Part shown: in pieces, positions 34,234 to 44,598 of the stretch
Layout: the number at the start of each line of letters is the position of its first letter
How positions within the stretch are numbered: the first letter of the stretch is position 1
NCBI RefSeq assembly: GCF_012221945.1
Contig: NZ_CP032549.1
Coordinates: 2,046,001-2,110,000, forward strand
Length of the DNA stretch: 64,000 nucleotides
Direction: 5' to 3'
Origin: Glutamicibacter mishrai
Lineage (GTDB): Bacteria > Actinomycetota > Actinomycetes > Actinomycetales > Micrococcaceae
The notes under the pieces: generated by a model
Database searches by the model: none
Told to the model about the DNA's origin: nothing
What the model saw: the letters and a program-made list of their open reading frames with translations, nothing else
Made by a program: the position numbers and the translations under genes

Positions 34234-34253
34234 AGACCGGCATACTTGGCTCT

Positions 34254-34286
34254 GGCAGTCCGTTCTCCTTTCGGAGACGGGCTGCC
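34254..34286 (+). terminator. Terminator after PhnA-type gene
   Basis: GGCAGTCCGTTCTCC pairs with GGAGACGGGCTGCC (34254-34286, one bulge and one G-T pair) around TTTC, followed by TCTCTCG. Confidence 0.65.
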
Positions 34287-34400
34287 TCTCTCGTTAAACA
34301 GGTCTAGTTGCCGCCCGATTCCCCTCGATGATTGACTCGCGTATCAATGTCCGAGCAGACTCAAGCTAGAACATTGACGAGGTCGGCAAGGGAGATCAGC

Positions 34401-35783
34401 ATGAGGACCGAGACATCTAGTGGCAAGCTCGACACCATCGTCATCGGTTGGGGTAAAGGCGGCAAGACCCTGGCAGGGGCATTGGCCCGTGCTGGTGAGA
34501 AAGTGGCCATCGTCGAGCAGTCGGCGCAAATGTATGGCGGAACCTGCATCAACATCGGCTGCGTACCCACCAAAGCACTGATCCACGACGCTGAGCAGCA
34601 TGTCGAAGGCATTCCGGCCAGCCAAAAATTCGACAACGCCGTACAGCGACGGGATGATCTCACCGCGCTACTGCGTGCCAAGAACTACTCCATGCTCAAC
34701 GATCTGGACTCGGTCCTGGTGCTCACCGGCCGAGCCAGCTTCACTGGACCGAAATCCATCAAGGTGCGTACTGAGGAAGAAGAGCTGGAGCTGAGCGCCG
34801 CGCGGATCATTATCAATACCGGCGCGCAACCTGCTGTCCCTCAGATCCCAGGTGCCAGCATTGGCGGAAGGGTGCACGACTCCACGACTATCCAGCATGC
34901 GCCCTTGCCCAAGTCTTTGGTTGTCGTCGGCGGCGGATATGTGGGTGTCGAATTCGCCTCGGTGTTCGGCCAGTTCGGCAGCAAAGTCACGGTCCTGGAC
35001 CGCGGGAAGCGTGCTTTATCCAAAGAGGACGCAGATGTTGCCAGCGAAGTGCAGTCGTGCCTTGAAGATGCCGGCGTTACCATTCTCAGCAAGGCCCAGG
35101 TCACTGGAATTTCGCAGGACTCGAGCTGCGCAACAGTCAGCTTCGAGATTGGCGGGGAGCCTCGGCAGATTTCTGCCGATGCCGTGCTCATTGCGCTGGG
35201 TCGAACCCCGGCAACCCGGGAGCTGAATCTTGAGGCCGCCGGAATCCGCAGCGGAGAACGCGGCGAGATCATGGTGGACGAATTCCTGGCGACCAGCGCC
35301 GAGGGCGTTTATGCGCTCGGTGATGTCACCGGCGGGGCGCAATTCACCTATGTATCCCTCGATGATCATCGGGTGCTTGCTAATCACCTGTTGGGCGACG
35401 GGACCCGAAGCACCAAGGACCGGGTTGCGGTGCCGTACACGATTTTCTGCACTCCTCCGCTCTCGCGGGTAGGGCTCAGTGAAGATCAGGCCAGGAAGCA
35501 AGGACTGAGCATCAAGACGGCGGTGAAGAAGGTCGCGGCGGTTGCTGCGATGCCGAGGCCGAAAATTGTTGGTGACCCCAGGGGCATCATCAAGTTTGTC
35601 GTTAACGCTCAGGACGACCAGATCCTAGGTGCCGCCCTCATGCACGTGGATTCCCAGGAAGTCATCAATCTGGTGGCCCTGGCGATGCGGCAGGGGATGG
35701 CGGCGAGCCAATTGAGGGATCAGATCTTCACCCATCCTTCCTCTACCGAAGCCTTGAATGAGGTGCTCGGAGAGCTACGCTGA
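34401..35783 (+). CDS. RclA-like pyridine nucleotide-disulfide oxidoreductase
   Basis: FAD-dependent class I disulfide reductase of 460 residues. I use ATG 34401, which follows AAGGGAG. The redox motif [20 protein letters not shown] is nearly that of E. coli RclA, as are [40 protein letters not shown] and [17 protein letters not shown]. RclA reduces hypothiocyanous acid and defends against reactive chlorine. Mercuric reductase and lipoamide dehydrogenase are less likely, since the merA-type C-terminal cysteine pair and the His-Glu dyad context of Lpd differ. Its 3' end overlaps the convergent Rossmann oxidoreductase gene by nine bases. Confidence 0.88.
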   Translation: MRTETSSGKLDTIVIGWGKGGKTLAGALARAGEKVAIVEQSAQMYGGTCINIGCVPTKALIHDAEQHVEGIPASQKFDNAVQRRDDLTALLRAKNYSMLNDLDSVLVLTGRASFTGPKSIKVRTEEEELELSAARIIINTGAQPAVPQIPGASIGGRVHDSTTIQHAPLPKSLVVVGGGYVGVEFASVFGQFGSKVTVLDRGKRALSKEDADVASEVQSCLEDAGVTILSKAQVTGISQDSSCATVSFEIGGEPRQISADAVLIALGRTPATRELNLEAAGIRSGERGEIMVDEFLATSAEGVYALGDVTGGAQFTYVSLDDHRVLANHLLGDGTRSTKDRVAVPYTIFCTPPLSRVGLSEDQARKQGLSIKTAVKKVAAVAAMPRPKIVGDPRGIIKFVVNAQDDQILGAALMHVDSQEVINLVALAMRQGMAASQLRDQIFTHPSSTEALNEVLGELR

Positions 35784-36425
35784 AGCGGCCAGGCTGGCCG
35801 AATTGATCAGTTCGGCCAGCTGGGCGCTTGGCTGGTTGGCGCCAAAGGCCGGCTGTCCTGGCTGAAGGCGTACGCCTTCAGCCAGCGGGCCGATCGGCAG
35901 CGGATCAAATCCGAAGGCCTCGATGAGCCCGGCGACCTCATCCACATCGGCTGCGCCGTCCCCGGCCACGGCAATAGCCTTGCGTTCGGTGCCGCCAGGA
36001 CGGGCCTCTTCCTCAAGGTCGTGGTAGCCCATGTGGTTGAAAGCCTTGACGACGCGGGCATCTGCAAGGAAGCCCTGGATCAATTCGCTGGTGGAGACCT
36101 CCGGGCCGTTGAGGTCCTCGCGGATCCCATCGGTTTCCCACCAGTAATTCATCGCGTCGACCACCAGCTTGCCTGAAAGCTGCTGGACAGGGATGCTCTG
36201 GTATTTGCCCAGAGGCAAAGCCAAGATGGCAATATCGGCCTTGCGGGCTGCCGTTGCAGCGTCAACTGCCACCGCGCCGGGGGTCAGGATCTCGATGGTC
36301 AAGGCGATGGCGCTGGGGTCGCCGGATCCGGCAATGAGCACCTCGTGGCCTGCTTTGAGGGCCAGTCGCGCCAATGCGGTGCCGATCTTTCCCGCGCCGA
36401 GGATGCCAATTTTCTGCTGTGCCAT
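35775..36425 (-). CDS. NADPH-dependent Rossmann oxidoreductase (F420-reductase/NAD-binding-2 type)
   Basis: A 216-residue protein starting [16 protein letters not shown], the dinucleotide-binding motif. It continues with [12 protein letters not shown] and [14 protein letters not shown], as in coenzyme F420:NADP oxidoreductase-like proteins. Whether it uses F420, a flavin product or another electron acceptor is unknown. ATG 36425 is six bases from GAAGGA. It lies 20 bp after the luciferase-like gene on the same strand, so it may act with that enzyme. Confidence 0.85.
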   Translation of the reverse strand: MAQQKIGILGAGKIGTALARLALKAGHEVLIAGSGDPSAIALTIEILTPGAVAVDAATAARKADIAILALPLGKYQSIPVQQLSGKLVVDAMNYWWETDGIREDLNGPEVSTSELIQGFLADARVVKAFNHMGYHDLEEEARPGGTERKAIAVAGDGAADVDEVAGLIEAFGFDPLPIGPLAEGVRLQPGQPAFGANQPSAQLAELINSASLAASA

Positions 36426-36445
36426 GTTCATTCCTTCGCAGCTGC

Positions 36446-37507
36446 CTATCGTCCGGCTGGGGCCGGCTGCTCGGCGAGCATTTCCCGGACCAGTGGAATG
36501 ACTTTGTTGCCGTAGAGCTCGACGGCGTGCAAACGCGCTCCGGCTTCCACGGCTCCGCCGGAGTAGATCAGGTCGAAACGGCCGATATCCAAGGTCCTGA
36601 TAGTGGTGGCGATCTTGCGGGCCACGGTCTCAGGAGAGCCGATGTAGAGCGATCCTTCACTGGCTTCGTGCTCGAATTCCGCGCGGCTCATCTCAGGCCA
36701 GCCGCGGGTTGCGCCAATCCGATCGCGTTGCGCCTTGTACGCATCGAACATGTGCTCGCGGGCCAGCTCATCGGTGTCCGCCACAAAGCCAGGGGAATGC
36801 AGGCCCACCGGCGTGCTCTGGTGCCCGAACTGCTCATTGGCCCGGCGGTAGAGGTCGATATACGGGGCAAAGCGTTCCGGAGATCCGCCGATCACTGCAA
36901 GCATCATGCGGAAACCGTAGTGTGCCGTGCGGATCACAGATTGCGGGGAGCCTCCCACGCCTACCCAGGTGCGCAGGCGGCCTGACTCGGTTTTGGGGAA
37001 GACATCCATGTCCACCAGATCGGCGCGCTTGGTGCCGTGCCAGGTTACCGGCTTCTCGTCGAGCAGCTTGTGGAACAGATCGATCTTTTCGTCAAAGAGG
37101 ACTTCGTAGTCGGCCATGTCGTAGCCGAACAGCGGGAAGGACTCGGTGAACGAGCCGCGGCCAAGCATCACTTCGGCGCGTCCGCTGGATAGCGCATCGA
37201 CGGTTGCGAAGCGCTGGTGGACGCGCACCGGGTCATCGGATGACAAGACGGTAACGCCGGAGCTGAGGCGGATGTTCTCGGTAGCGGTGGCGATGCCGGC
37301 CAGCACGGTTTCCGGGGAAGAAATGGCGTATTCCGGGCGGTGGTGCTCGCCGACCGCAATGACGTCCACGCCTGCCTGGTCGGCCACGATGGCTTCTTGC
37401 ACGGTGGCGCGAATGGCCTGCGCGTGAGTCAGCAGCTGGCCCGAAGTTGAACTGGGCACATCGCCGAAAGTGTCGATGCCGAATTCGATGTTCTCGATGG
37501 CGTTCAT
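36446..37507 (-). CDS. LLM-class flavin-dependent oxidoreductase
   Basis: Bacterial-luciferase-like monooxygenase of 353 residues. It has [72 protein letters not shown] and [17 protein letters not shown], the pattern of the Atu2307/SP_0267 subgroup. FMN is the probable cofactor. GAGGGAG precedes ATG 37507. It heads a two-gene unit with the NADPH Rossmann protein. Two inverted repeats of TTGA/TCAA type lie directly upstream (37533-37573), suggesting repression by a MarR-type regulator in response to a toxic small molecule. Confidence 0.88.
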   Translation of the reverse strand: MNAIENIEFGIDTFGDVPSSTSGQLLTHAQAIRATVQEAIVADQAGVDVIAVGEHHRPEYAISSPETVLAGIATATENIRLSSGVTVLSSDDPVRVHQRFATVDALSSGRAEVMLGRGSFTESFPLFGYDMADYEVLFDEKIDLFHKLLDEKPVTWHGTKRADLVDMDVFPKTESGRLRTWVGVGGSPQSVIRTAHYGFRMMLAVIGGSPERFAPYIDLYRRANEQFGHQSTPVGLHSPGFVADTDELAREHMFDAYKAQRDRIGATRGWPEMSRAEFEHEASEGSLYIGSPETVARKIATTIRTLDIGRFDLIYSGGAVEAGARLHAVELYGNKVIPLVREMLAEQPAPAGR

Positions 37508-37532
37508 GACCGCTCCCTCAGACAAAAATAAG

Positions 37533-37573
37533 TTGATGCATCAATCATGACTCAATATTGTTGACGTGTCAAC
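37533..37573. promoter_or_regulatory. Two inverted repeats upstream of LLM oxidoreductase, MarR-type operator candidates
   Basis: TTGATGCATCAA (37533-37544) is a perfect palindrome, and GTTGAC-GT-GTCAAC (37560-37573) is a perfect 6-bp inverted repeat. Both lie just before the LLM gene. The GTTGAC half-site also occurs in the operator of the MFS efflux operon at 62279. Confidence 0.55.
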
Positions 37574-37650
37574 CATATTGAAAGTGATGTGTGCCGGGGA
37601 TGCGGGAACAGGGGAATCCGGCGGGCTGCCGGACCATTGGAATGGGCCGC

Positions 37651-38115
37651 TTAGGCCAGCTGATCAACCTTTTGCGGCTCGCTGCTGCCGCTGGGGAAAA
37701 CGAACTTGTGCAGGGCCCACCAGCGGAAGGCCATGGCCAGCAGGGTCCCGATGATCGGTCCGGAGATGAAGTCGGCGATTTCCTGTTCCAGGAAAGTGAC
37801 CTGCGGGTAGTGGAACCCGAAAATCCAGCGCGAGGCATACAGCGGCGCCGAGTTGATCACGATGCCGACGGCGGAAACCAAGGTGAATCCGATGATCTGG
37901 ATTCTCTTGCGGAAGGCCGAATTGCGATCGGTGAAGGTCACCTGCCGGGTCAGGACATAGGAAACAACCGTGGCCACGCAATTGGCAATGAGGAACGCCG
38001 TGGTGGGGTGGTCGCCCAGGAGCAAGTACTTCAGCAGATAGTTGACGGCCAGCGTCACTATGAAACAGAAACCTCCGACGCCCAAGAATCTGACAAGGCG
38101 CGAAGCAGTATTCAT
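37651..38115 (-). CDS. GtrA-like membrane protein
   Basis: A 154-residue protein with four predicted membrane helices and the family pattern RFLGVGGFCFIVTLAVNYLL, FLIANCVATVVSYVLTRQVTF and FRWWALHKFVF. GtrA-type proteins are thought to move lipid-linked sugars across the membrane during cell-wall or surface glycan assembly. I prefer ATG 38115 to the upstream TTG 38127. No glycosyltransferase gene is adjacent, so the partner is unknown. Confidence 0.88.
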   Translation of the reverse strand: MNTASRLVRFLGVGGFCFIVTLAVNYLLKYLLLGDHPTTAFLIANCVATVVSYVLTRQVTFTDRNSAFRKRIQIIGFTLVSAVGIVINSAPLYASRWIFGFHYPQVTFLEQEIADFISGPIIGTLLAMAFRWWALHKFVFPSGSSEPQKVDQLA

Positions 38116-38282
38116 CGTGTTGCTCAAATTGTTCCGTCCGTGGACAACAAAAGAAGACCGGCTCGTGGATCCGCGCTTTCGGGTGATGCCCGCGAGCAGC
38201 AGTGGAGCCGGTGCTGATGGGTATAAATCTAGACGGCTCGGCTGCAGGTATCAACATTGCGGCCTGCCGCGCCAACGGGAAA

Positions 38283-38312
38283 GGCCCGCCTCCCCGCAAG
38301 GGGAGACGGGCC
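38283..38312 (-). terminator. Terminator of purSQL operon
   Basis: GGCCCG and CTCCCC (38283-38295, one base between) pair with GGGGAG and CGGGCC (38300-38312) around GCAA; on the minus strand TTTCCC follows. It lies 26 bases after the purL stop. Confidence 0.85.
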
Positions 38313-38338
38313 AATAAGGGGCAAACCGGCCAGCGGTT

Positions 38339-40654
38339 TTAGCCGAAGTACTTCTTCATGGTGCCTTCGTTAGCCTCGCGAAGCTCATCCACCGAGACGG
38401 TGAATTCGCCCTGGACTTCCAAGGAACCGGACTGCGCATCGACGATGCCCAAACGGGCCACGGTCACGCCGCGGGCGCTGGTCATGTCGTTGAAGCGGAC
38501 CTCTTCGCTGCGTGGAACAGCAACCACGGCACGCGCCTGGGTTTCGGAGAACAAGGCGGTGAAGGAATCGATGCCGTCACGGTCCTTGATCTCATCCAGC
38601 GCAACGCGAGCACCCACGCCGAAGCGCAGCACCATCTCGGACAGGGCTGCAGCCAGGCCGCCTTCGGACAGGTCGTGAGCTGAATCGATCATGCCATCGC
38701 GGCTGGCGTTGATCAGGATCGCGCCCAGTTCCTTCTCCGCCGCCAGGTCGACTACCGGCGGTACGCCGCCGAGGTGGCCGCGCAGGTTGGCGAATTCCGA
38801 GCCATCCAGCTCGTCCTTGGTGGTGCCGATCAGGTAGATCGCCTGGCCGTCGGCCTCTTCGCGCCAGCCCGAAGGCGTGCGGCGAGCGACGTCGTCGAAC
38901 TTGCCCAAGGTGGCAACCACTGGGGTCGGGTGGATCGGTTTGTCGCCGGTCTGGTTGTACAGCGATACGTTGCCGCCGGTAACCGGAACGCCCAGCTCCA
39001 TGCAGGCATCGGACAAACCGCGGATGCCCTCGGCCAGCTGCCACATGACATCCGGGTTCTCCGGGGAACCGTAGTTCAGGCAGTCCGAAACCGCCGCAGG
39101 GATCGCACCGGAGGTGGCGACGTTGCGGTAGGACTCGGCCAGCGCCAGCTGGGCGCCGGCGTACGGATCCAGGAAGGTGTAGCGGCCGTTGGCATCGGTA
39201 GCGATGGCAACACCCAAACCGGTGGACTCATCGATGCGGACCACGCCGGAATCATCCGGGGCAGCCAGCGCGGTGTTGCCGCCGACGTAGCGGTCGTACT
39301 GGTTGGTGATCCAGGACTTGTCGCACATGTTCGGGCTGGCGATCAGCTCCAGCACGGCAGCCTTCAGCTCTTCCCCGGTCGCTGGCAGGTTCTTGCCGGC
39401 CTCCGAGGACTTGAAGGTGTCAGCCTGCAGGGCATCCTGCCACTCGGGGCGAGCGTAAGGGCGGTCGTAGACCGGGCCGTCGTGGGCGACGGTCTTCGGA
39501 TCCACGTCCACGATGACTTCGCCATCCCAGGTGATGATCAAGCGGTCGGTGTCGGTGACCTCGCCCAGCCAGGAGTACTCCACGTTCCACTTGGCCATAA
39601 CGGCCTCGAACGCTTCGATGTTCTCAGGGGTGACCACGGCCATCATGCGTTCCTGGGACTCCGACATCAGGATTTCGCCCGGGGTCAGGGTGGAGTCGCG
39701 CAGCAGCACGTTGGTCAGCTCGACCTGCATGCCGCCTTCGCCGTTGGAGGCCAGTTCCGAGGTGGCGCAGGAGATGCCTGCGGCGCCCAAGTCCTGGATG
39801 CCCTCGACCAACGAGGCTTTGAACAGTTCCAGGCAGCACTCGATGAGCACCTTCTCGGCAAATGGGTCGCCCACCTGCACGGCAGGGCGCTTGGAAGGCT
39901 TGGTGTCGTCGAAGGACTCGGAAGCCAGCACCGAAGCGCCGCCGATGCCATCGCCACCGGTGCGTGCACCGAAGAGCACGACCTTGTTGCCCACGCCCGA
40001 GGCGTTAGCCAGGCGCAGGTCTTCGTGGCGCAAGGCGCCAACAGCCAGCGCGTTGACCAGCGGGTTGCCCTGGTAGATCGGGTCGAAGACGGTTTCGCCG
40101 CCGATGTTCGGCAGGCCCAGCGAGTTGCCATAGCCGCCGATGCCCGAGACCACGCCGTGCACAACGCGCTGCGAGTCCTCGTGATCGATCGCGCCGAAGC
40201 GCAGCGGATCCATCACGGCGATCGGGCGGGCGCCCATGGAGATGATGTCGCGAACGATGCCGCCGATGCCGGTAGCAGCCCCCTGGTAAGGCTCAACGTA
40301 GGAAGGCGAGTTGTGCGACTCGATCTTGAAGGTCACGGCCCAGCCGTCGCCCAGGTCGGTGACACCGGCGTTTTCGCCCATGCCGACCATCAGGTCCTTC
40401 TTCATCTCATCGGTGACCTTCTGCCCGAACTGGCGCAGGTGGTTCTTGGTGGACTTGTACGAGCAGTGCTCGGACCACATCACCGAGTACATGGCCAATT
40501 CTGCAGCGGTCGGACGACGGCCGAGGATCTTCACGATCTCGGCGAATTCGTTGTCCTTCAGGCCCAGCTCTGCCCAAGGCAGTTCCACATCCGGGGTGCC
40601 GGCGGCGTTATCGACGGTGTCGATGTTGAATTCTTTGGTGGCTTCCTGGCTCAC
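38339..40654 (-). CDS. purL: Phosphoribosylformylglycinamidine synthase II (small PurL)
   Basis: ATP-dependent amidotransfer to FGAR in purine synthesis, working with PurS and PurQ. It has 771 residues, the size of the small PurL used with separate PurS and Pur[17 protein letters not shown] near the N-terminus, [40 protein letters not shown] and [15 protein letters not shown] are diagnostic blocks. The start is a GTG overlapping the purQ stop (GTGA), so translation is coupled. It is the last gene of the operon. Confidence 0.98.
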   Translation of the reverse strand: MSQEATKEFNIDTVDNAAGTPDVELPWAELGLKDNEFAEIVKILGRRPTAAELAMYSVMWSEHCSYKSTKNHLRQFGQKVTDEMKKDLMVGMGENAGVTDLGDGWAVTFKIESHNSPSYVEPYQGAATGIGGIVRDIISMGARPIAVMDPLRFGAIDHEDSQRVVHGVVSGIGGYGNSLGLPNIGGETVFDPIYQGNPLVNALAVGALRHEDLRLANASGVGNKVVLFGARTGGDGIGGASVLASESFDDTKPSKRPAVQVGDPFAEKVLIECCLELFKASLVEGIQDLGAAGISCATSELASNGEGGMQVELTNVLLRDSTLTPGEILMSESQERMMAVVTPENIEAFEAVMAKWNVEYSWLGEVTDTDRLIITWDGEVIVDVDPKTVAHDGPVYDRPYARPEWQDALQADTFKSSEAGKNLPATGEELKAAVLELIASPNMCDKSWITNQYDRYVGGNTALAAPDDSGVVRIDESTGLGVAIATDANGRYTFLDPYAGAQLALAESYRNVATSGAIPAAVSDCLNYGSPENPDVMWQLAEGIRGLSDACMELGVPVTGGNVSLYNQTGDKPIHPTPVVATLGKFDDVARRTPSGWREEADGQAIYLIGTTKDELDGSEFANLRGHLGGVPPVVDLAAEKELGAILINASRDGMIDSAHDLSEGGLAAALSEMVLRFGVGARVALDEIKDRDGIDSFTALFSETQARAVVAVPRSEEVRFNDMTSARGVTVARLGIVDAQSGSLEVQGEFTVSVDELREANEGTMKKYFG

Positions 40655-41403
40655 TTTTTTCCTCCGACAAGGTGGGTCAGAACACTGGTGAAGAAGGTCA
40701 GTCCGTCGGTGCCGCGGGCATCGGGGCCAAAGCCGACCTCAATGGCATGCTCCGGGTGAGGCATGAGGCCCACCACGTTGCCAGCCTTGTTGCTCACGCC
40801 AGCGATCGAACGGCGCGAACCATTCGGGTTCCAGCCCACGTAGGAGAACGCAATGCGGTTCTCGGCTTCGAGCTCATCCAGGGTCTTTTCGTCGGCCACG
40901 TACTGGCCGTCCTGGTTCTTGAGCACGATGGTGATTTCCTGGCCAGCCTCGAACCCATTGGTCCATGCGGTCTGGTTGTTCTCCACGCGCAGCAGCTGAT
41001 CGCGGCAGATGAACTTCAGGTGGTCGTTCTTGATCATCGAACCGGGCAGCAGGTGCGACTCGGTGAGGATCTGGAAGCCATTGCAAATACCCAGGACCGG
41101 CAGCTTGGCATCGGAGTTCGCGGCGTCGGCGATCTTCGACATCATCGGCGCAAAGCGGGAGATCGCTCCGGCACGCAGGTAGTCGCCGTAGGAGAAGCCG
41201 CCGGGGATCACCACGGCGTCAACATCCTGCAGGTCGGTGTCGGCATGCCACAGGGACACGGCTTCGGCACCAGAAGCGCGGACGGCACGCGCGGCATCGC
41301 GGTCATCGAGGGTGCCCGGGAAGGTCACCACGCCGATGCGCGCTCCTGACAATTCATTCGTTGGCGTTGAGTAATCGCCAATCAGGGGGAGTTCGGTGCT
41401 CAT
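40651..41403 (-). CDS. purQ: Phosphoribosylformylglycinamidine synthase I (PurQ, glutaminase)
   Basis: Class I glutamine amidotransferase that supplies ammonia to PurL. It has 250 residues, about 20 longer than typical PurQ because of an N-terminal stretch before [18 protein letters not shown]. The catalytic cysteine is in [15 protein letters not shown] and the His/Glu pair in MPHPEHAIE. Its ATG overlaps the purS stop by one base (TAATG), and its stop overlaps the purL start. Confidence 0.98.
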   Translation of the reverse strand: MSTELPLIGDYSTPTNELSGARIGVVTFPGTLDDRDAARAVRASGAEAVSLWHADTDLQDVDAVVIPGGFSYGDYLRAGAISRFAPMMSKIADAANSDAKLPVLGICNGFQILTESHLLPGSMIKNDHLKFICRDQLLRVENNQTAWTNGFEAGQEITIVLKNQDGQYVADEKTLDELEAENRIAFSYVGWNPNGSRRSIAGVSNKAGNVVGLMPHPEHAIEVGFGPDARGTDGLTFFTSVLTHLVGGKK

Positions 41404-41654
41404 TAGTCTTCGACTACCTCGACGTTGACGACATCTTCGATCACCGGGTTGGAAAGCAGGGTTTCTGCTGCCTCGCGAGCCTGGGCTAGGATTTCTTCGG
41501 TCACCTCGCCGTCCACGGTGAGTTCAAAGCGCTTGCCCTGGCGGACAGCTTCGAAGGAGGTGAAGCCTAGGCGGGGAAGTGCTCCCGCAATGGCCTTGCC
41601 CTGAGGGTCAAGGATTTCTGGCTTGAGCATGACATCTACAACGATGCGGGGCAT
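41403..41654 (-). CDS. purS: Phosphoribosylformylglycinamidine synthase subunit PurS
   Basis: Small structural subunit that bridges PurL and PurQ. The 83-residue protein reads [20 protein letters not shown] at the start and has [15 protein letters not shown] and [12 protein letters not shown], matching the family throughout. It is the first gene of purSQL; its promoter should lie in 41655-41850, where I saw no obvious PurR-type palindrome or riboswitch. Confidence 0.97.
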   Translation of the reverse strand: MPRIVVDVMLKPEILDPQGKAIAGALPRLGFTSFEAVRQGKRFELTVDGEVTEEILAQAREAAETLLSNPVIEDVVNVEVVED

Positions 41655-41848
41655 CCGGCATATCTCCTGTTGGCGAGGTTAAGTTAAATGCCACACGGAG
41701 ATGCCGTCTCACACCAGGGGGATTTGGCGCTCCGCGAGCTTGCCCTAACAGTCTACCCGTGAATGTGATGGGCCAGACGTGCCTGTGTGCCATAGCACCC
41801 GATATCGCTGGTTATAAGTCATGTGATCTTTGGCTCACGGGAGTCATG

Positions 41849-42286
41849 ATGATCCGCAACGCGTATTCTGAAAGCGTGGAAAACTCTAGTCAAACACCGT
41901 GTTACTGCCGAGAACTGGATGCCGTGAAGCTGTCCTACCAGCAGTGCTGCCAGCCCTTTCATGACGGGCGCGCAGACCACTCGGTACTGCCGGAAACCGC
42001 AGAGCAGCTGATGCGTTCGCGCTACAGCGCTTTTGTGCTGGGCTTGGTGCCCTATTTGCTGGCTACCTGGCATGAAAGCACCCGGCCCAAAGAGCTGGAA
42101 CTGGACCCGCAGATGCGTTGGATGGGCCTGGAAATCATCAAGACGCGCAGCGGTGGAGCGGAAGCGAATCGTGGCGTGGTGGAATTCGCGGCGCATTACC
42201 TCGAAGGGTCGTATGAAGCGCAGCAGCACGAGGTCAGCACCTTCGTGCGGGAAAACGGGGCCTGGTACTACCTGGACGTCCTCTAG
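41849..42286 (+). CDS. YchJ-family (UPF0225) SEC-C motif protein
   Basis: A 145-residue protein with an N-terminal cysteine motif (PCYCRELD, then CCQPF), of the metal-binding SEC-C kind, and the conserved LMRSRYSAFVLGLVPYLLAT helix. The rest, TWHESTRP and VVEFAAHYLEG, is a NTF2-like fold. Function is unknown. The start is uncertain: ATG 41849 has GGGAG five bases upstream, ATG 41846 is three bases earlier, and GTG 41876 is also possible. Confidence 0.85.
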   Translation: MIRNAYSESVENSSQTPCYCRELDAVKLSYQQCCQPFHDGRADHSVLPETAEQLMRSRYSAFVLGLVPYLLATWHESTRPKELELDPQMRWMGLEIIKTRSGGAEANRGVVEFAAHYLEGSYEAQQHEVSTFVRENGAWYYLDVL

Positions 42287-42289
42287 GCC

Positions 42290-43288
42290 TTAGCGGTTGC
42301 TCGCGGCCTGAACCAGCATGTTGAGCATTTGCGTCTGCTGGCGATCGCGGGCCATCTTGAAGGCGTCGGCGCCGGTGCGGTCCTTGAGGCGCGGGTCCGC
42401 GCCGTTGGTGATGAGCATCTGCGCGATGTTCACCGAGCTGTTGGTGCCCTGGCCCAGGACGATCGTTTCATGCAGGGCGGTCCAGCCCAGATCATTGACG
42501 TGGTCGATATTGATATCGGTGCGCAGCAAGATGCGCACGGCAGCAACCTGCCCATTTTCGCTGGCTACCGTCAGTGCGCTGCCGCCCATGCGGTTGACCT
42601 CGTGGACATTGGCACCGTCCTTGATAAACGCCTGCAGCGCCCCGGTCAAGCCGTTGGCGCTGGCGCGCAGGAATGGGGATTCCTGGTACTCGTCCTTGAC
42701 GTTGGGGTCAGCTCCGGCCTTAAGCAGTGTCTTGGCGATTTGCTCGTTTTTCACGATCACCGCGCGCATCAGCGGGGTCCGGCCAGCATCATCCTGGACG
42801 CTGAGATCGGCGCCGGACTTCAAGGACTTCTTGACGTCCTTGAGATTGCCGGATTCGATCGCGGCATAGAGTTTGCGGGACGCTGCCGGCAGTGCCGGGG
42901 CGGCTGGAGCCACGGCCTTCAGCGATGCGCCGGAGGCGGCCCCGGAGGCCAGCGGGGAGAGCGTGGAGGCTGACGTCGTAGCGCTCGGAGTGTTGCTGGG
43001 GGTGCTGCTCGTCGCCGGGGTGCTGCTCTGGACCGGGGATGAGGAAACGGGCGCAGAGGACTGGACCGTAGGCGTTGGAAGAGTTGAAGCTTGGGTTGCA
43101 GGTGCTTTTTGAGTGGCGGAAGCGGAAGCCTTGGGCGTAGTGCTTGCCGCAGGGCTGCTGCTCGGAGCTTCAAGGGCTTGGGGTGAGGAAGCTGCGCAAC
43201 TAGTGCAGGCGCCGATGACGGCCGCCAACGGAAGCGCAATTAACGCGATGCCACGACGGTGCGTGGTGAGCCCGGTTCGAAGTGCCAT
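42290..43288 (-). CDS. Ankyrin-repeat lipoprotein
   Basis: A 332-residue protein from ATG 43288 (AAAGGACAG upstream). The N-terminus is a signal peptide ending at the lipobox VIGAC. A linker of about 100 residues rich in Ser, Thr, Ala and Pro follows. The C-terminal 190 residues contain about five ankyrin repeats, such as DDAGRTPLMRAVIVKNEQIA, NVHEVNRMGGSALTVASENG and NDLGWTALHETI. It should sit on the outer membrane face and bind a partner protein. In Pseudomonas and some actinobacteria such proteins accompany catalases, but here katG is far away. The partner is unknown. Confidence 0.88.
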   Translation of the reverse strand: MALRTGLTTHRRGIALIALPLAAVIGACTSCAASSPQALEAPSSSPAASTTPKASASATQKAPATQASTLPTPTVQSSAPVSSSPVQSSTPATSSTPSNTPSATTSASTLSPLASGAASGASLKAVAPAAPALPAASRKLYAAIESGNLKDVKKSLKSGADLSVQDDAGRTPLMRAVIVKNEQIAKTLLKAGADPNVKDEYQESPFLRASANGLTGALQAFIKDGANVHEVNRMGGSALTVASENGQVAAVRILLRTDINIDHVNDLGWTALHETIVLGQGTNSSVNIAQMLITNGADPRLKDRTGADAFKMARDRQQTQMLNMLVQAASNR

Positions 43289-43467
43289 CTGTCCTTTCGC
43301 GGTTTCAACACCCGATCCCCATGGCAATAAATGCTGACAAGGGATATTGCTTGGAACTTTCGATTTCAATTGTGAGCTTATCTGTTCAAGCTGAAAATTT
43401 GCGGTCAATCAGCGCCAAAAGTTCTTGGCGTTGGGGCCCAGAGAACTTCGCTAAAATCGTAGACACC

Positions 43468-44598
43468 ATGGAATGCCTCTACTTTTCTGCCTCCCGCTGC
43501 CGTTCGTGCACGCAAATGACGCTTCCCTATGCCCGACAGCTGCAAGCAAAAGTTGAGGATTGCCAGCACCAGCTCTCCGGCTTTGGCTCGCTGAAATTCC
43601 TTCCGGCCCAAGCCAGCAACGAACAGGGCTTCCGCAACAAAGCCAAAATGGTGATCTCCGGAACCACCGAAGAACCAACCATCGGCATCCTCGACGCCGA
43701 TGGGCACGGGGTGGATCTGCGCAATTGCGGCGTGATCGCTCCGGCGCTGCGCTCGCTGCTCCCGGTGATCGAACGCTTCATCAAGGAGCTGAAGCTCATC
43801 CCGTACAACGTGCCGAAGCGCAAGGGTGAACTCAAGCATGTGATCCTCACCATGTCCGATACCGGAGCGGTGATGGTGCGCTGGGTGCTGCGCACCAAAA
43901 AGCACTTTGTCGCCCTGCGCGACTCGCTGCCGCAGTTCCTTGAGCAACTGCCCCACCACAGCGTTGTCTCGGTGAATTTCCTGCCCGAGCACAAGGCAGT
44001 GCTGGAGGGCGAGGAAGAGATCATCCTGACTCGCCGCAGCACCTTGGAATTCGGGCTCAACGGCGTGCCGATGCACCTGCGCCCCCAGGGGTTCTTCCAG
44101 ACCAATACGGAGATCGCCGCCGCGCTCTACCGCCAGGCGCGCCAATGGATCGACGATGTGAATCCGGAGAGCGTCTGGGATCTCTACAGCGGAGTGGGCG
44201 GCTTTGCCCTGCACTGCGCCGGCGAAGACCGCACCGTGTACGGGATCGAAACCAGCACCGAAGCCGTGGCTGCCGCCAAGACCAGCGCCGATTCGCTGGG
44301 CCTGCCAGACGCGCACTTTGTTGCCCAGGACGCCACCGAATTCGCGTTGAACGCAGGCTGGGCTCCGGACGCGGTGATCGTGAATCCACCGAGACGCGGT
44401 ATTTCCGCCGAGCTTTCGAAGTGGCTGAATGAATCGGATATCCAGCACGTCATCTACTCCAGCTGCAACGCCAAATCCCTGGCCCGCGACCTTGAACGCC
44501 TCGGGAACTACACCCCGCAGGTGGCCCGCGTCATGGACATGTTCCCGCAGACCGATCACTACGAGGTCATCGTGAAGCTGGAGCGCAACGCCGCCTAG
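43468..44598 (+). CDS. rlmC: 23S rRNA (uracil-5-)-methyltransferase RlmC-like
   Basis: SAM-dependent methyltransferase of the TrmA/RlmC/RlmD family, 376 residues. MECLYFSASRCRSCTQ supplies three of the four Fe-S cluster cysteines and LRNCGV the fourth. Motif I is VWDLYSGVGGFALHCA, the NPPRRG motif is VNPPRRGISAE, and the catalytic cysteine lies in YSSCNAKSLARDL. The absence of an N-terminal TRAM domain and the length favour RlmC (RumB), which methylates U747 in E. coli, over RlmD. The frame continues upstream but ATG 43468 matches the family start. Its end overlaps the convergent antiporter gene by four bases. Confidence 0.9.
   Translation: MECLYFSASRCRSCTQMTLPYARQLQAKVEDCQHQLSGFGSLKFLPAQASNEQGFRNKAKMVISGTTEEPTIGILDADGHGVDLRNCGVIAPALRSLLPVIERFIKELKLIPYNVPKRKGELKHVILTMSDTGAVMVRWVLRTKKHFVALRDSLPQFLEQLPHHSVVSVNFLPEHKAVLEGEEEIILTRRSTLEFGLNGVPMHLRPQGFFQTNTEIAAALYRQARQWIDDVNPESVWDLYSGVGGFALHCAGEDRTVYGIETSTEAVAAAKTSADSLGLPDAHFVAQDATEFALNAGWAPDAVIVNPPRRGISAELSKWLNESDIQHVIYSSCNAKSLARDLERLGNYTPQVARVMDMFPQTDHYEVIVKLERNAA

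Noticed and set aside
38774..40759. 661-codon plus-strand open frame opposite purL
   Set aside because: Antisense shadow of purL with low-complexity Gly/Ala/Val/Gln composition and no recognisable domain.
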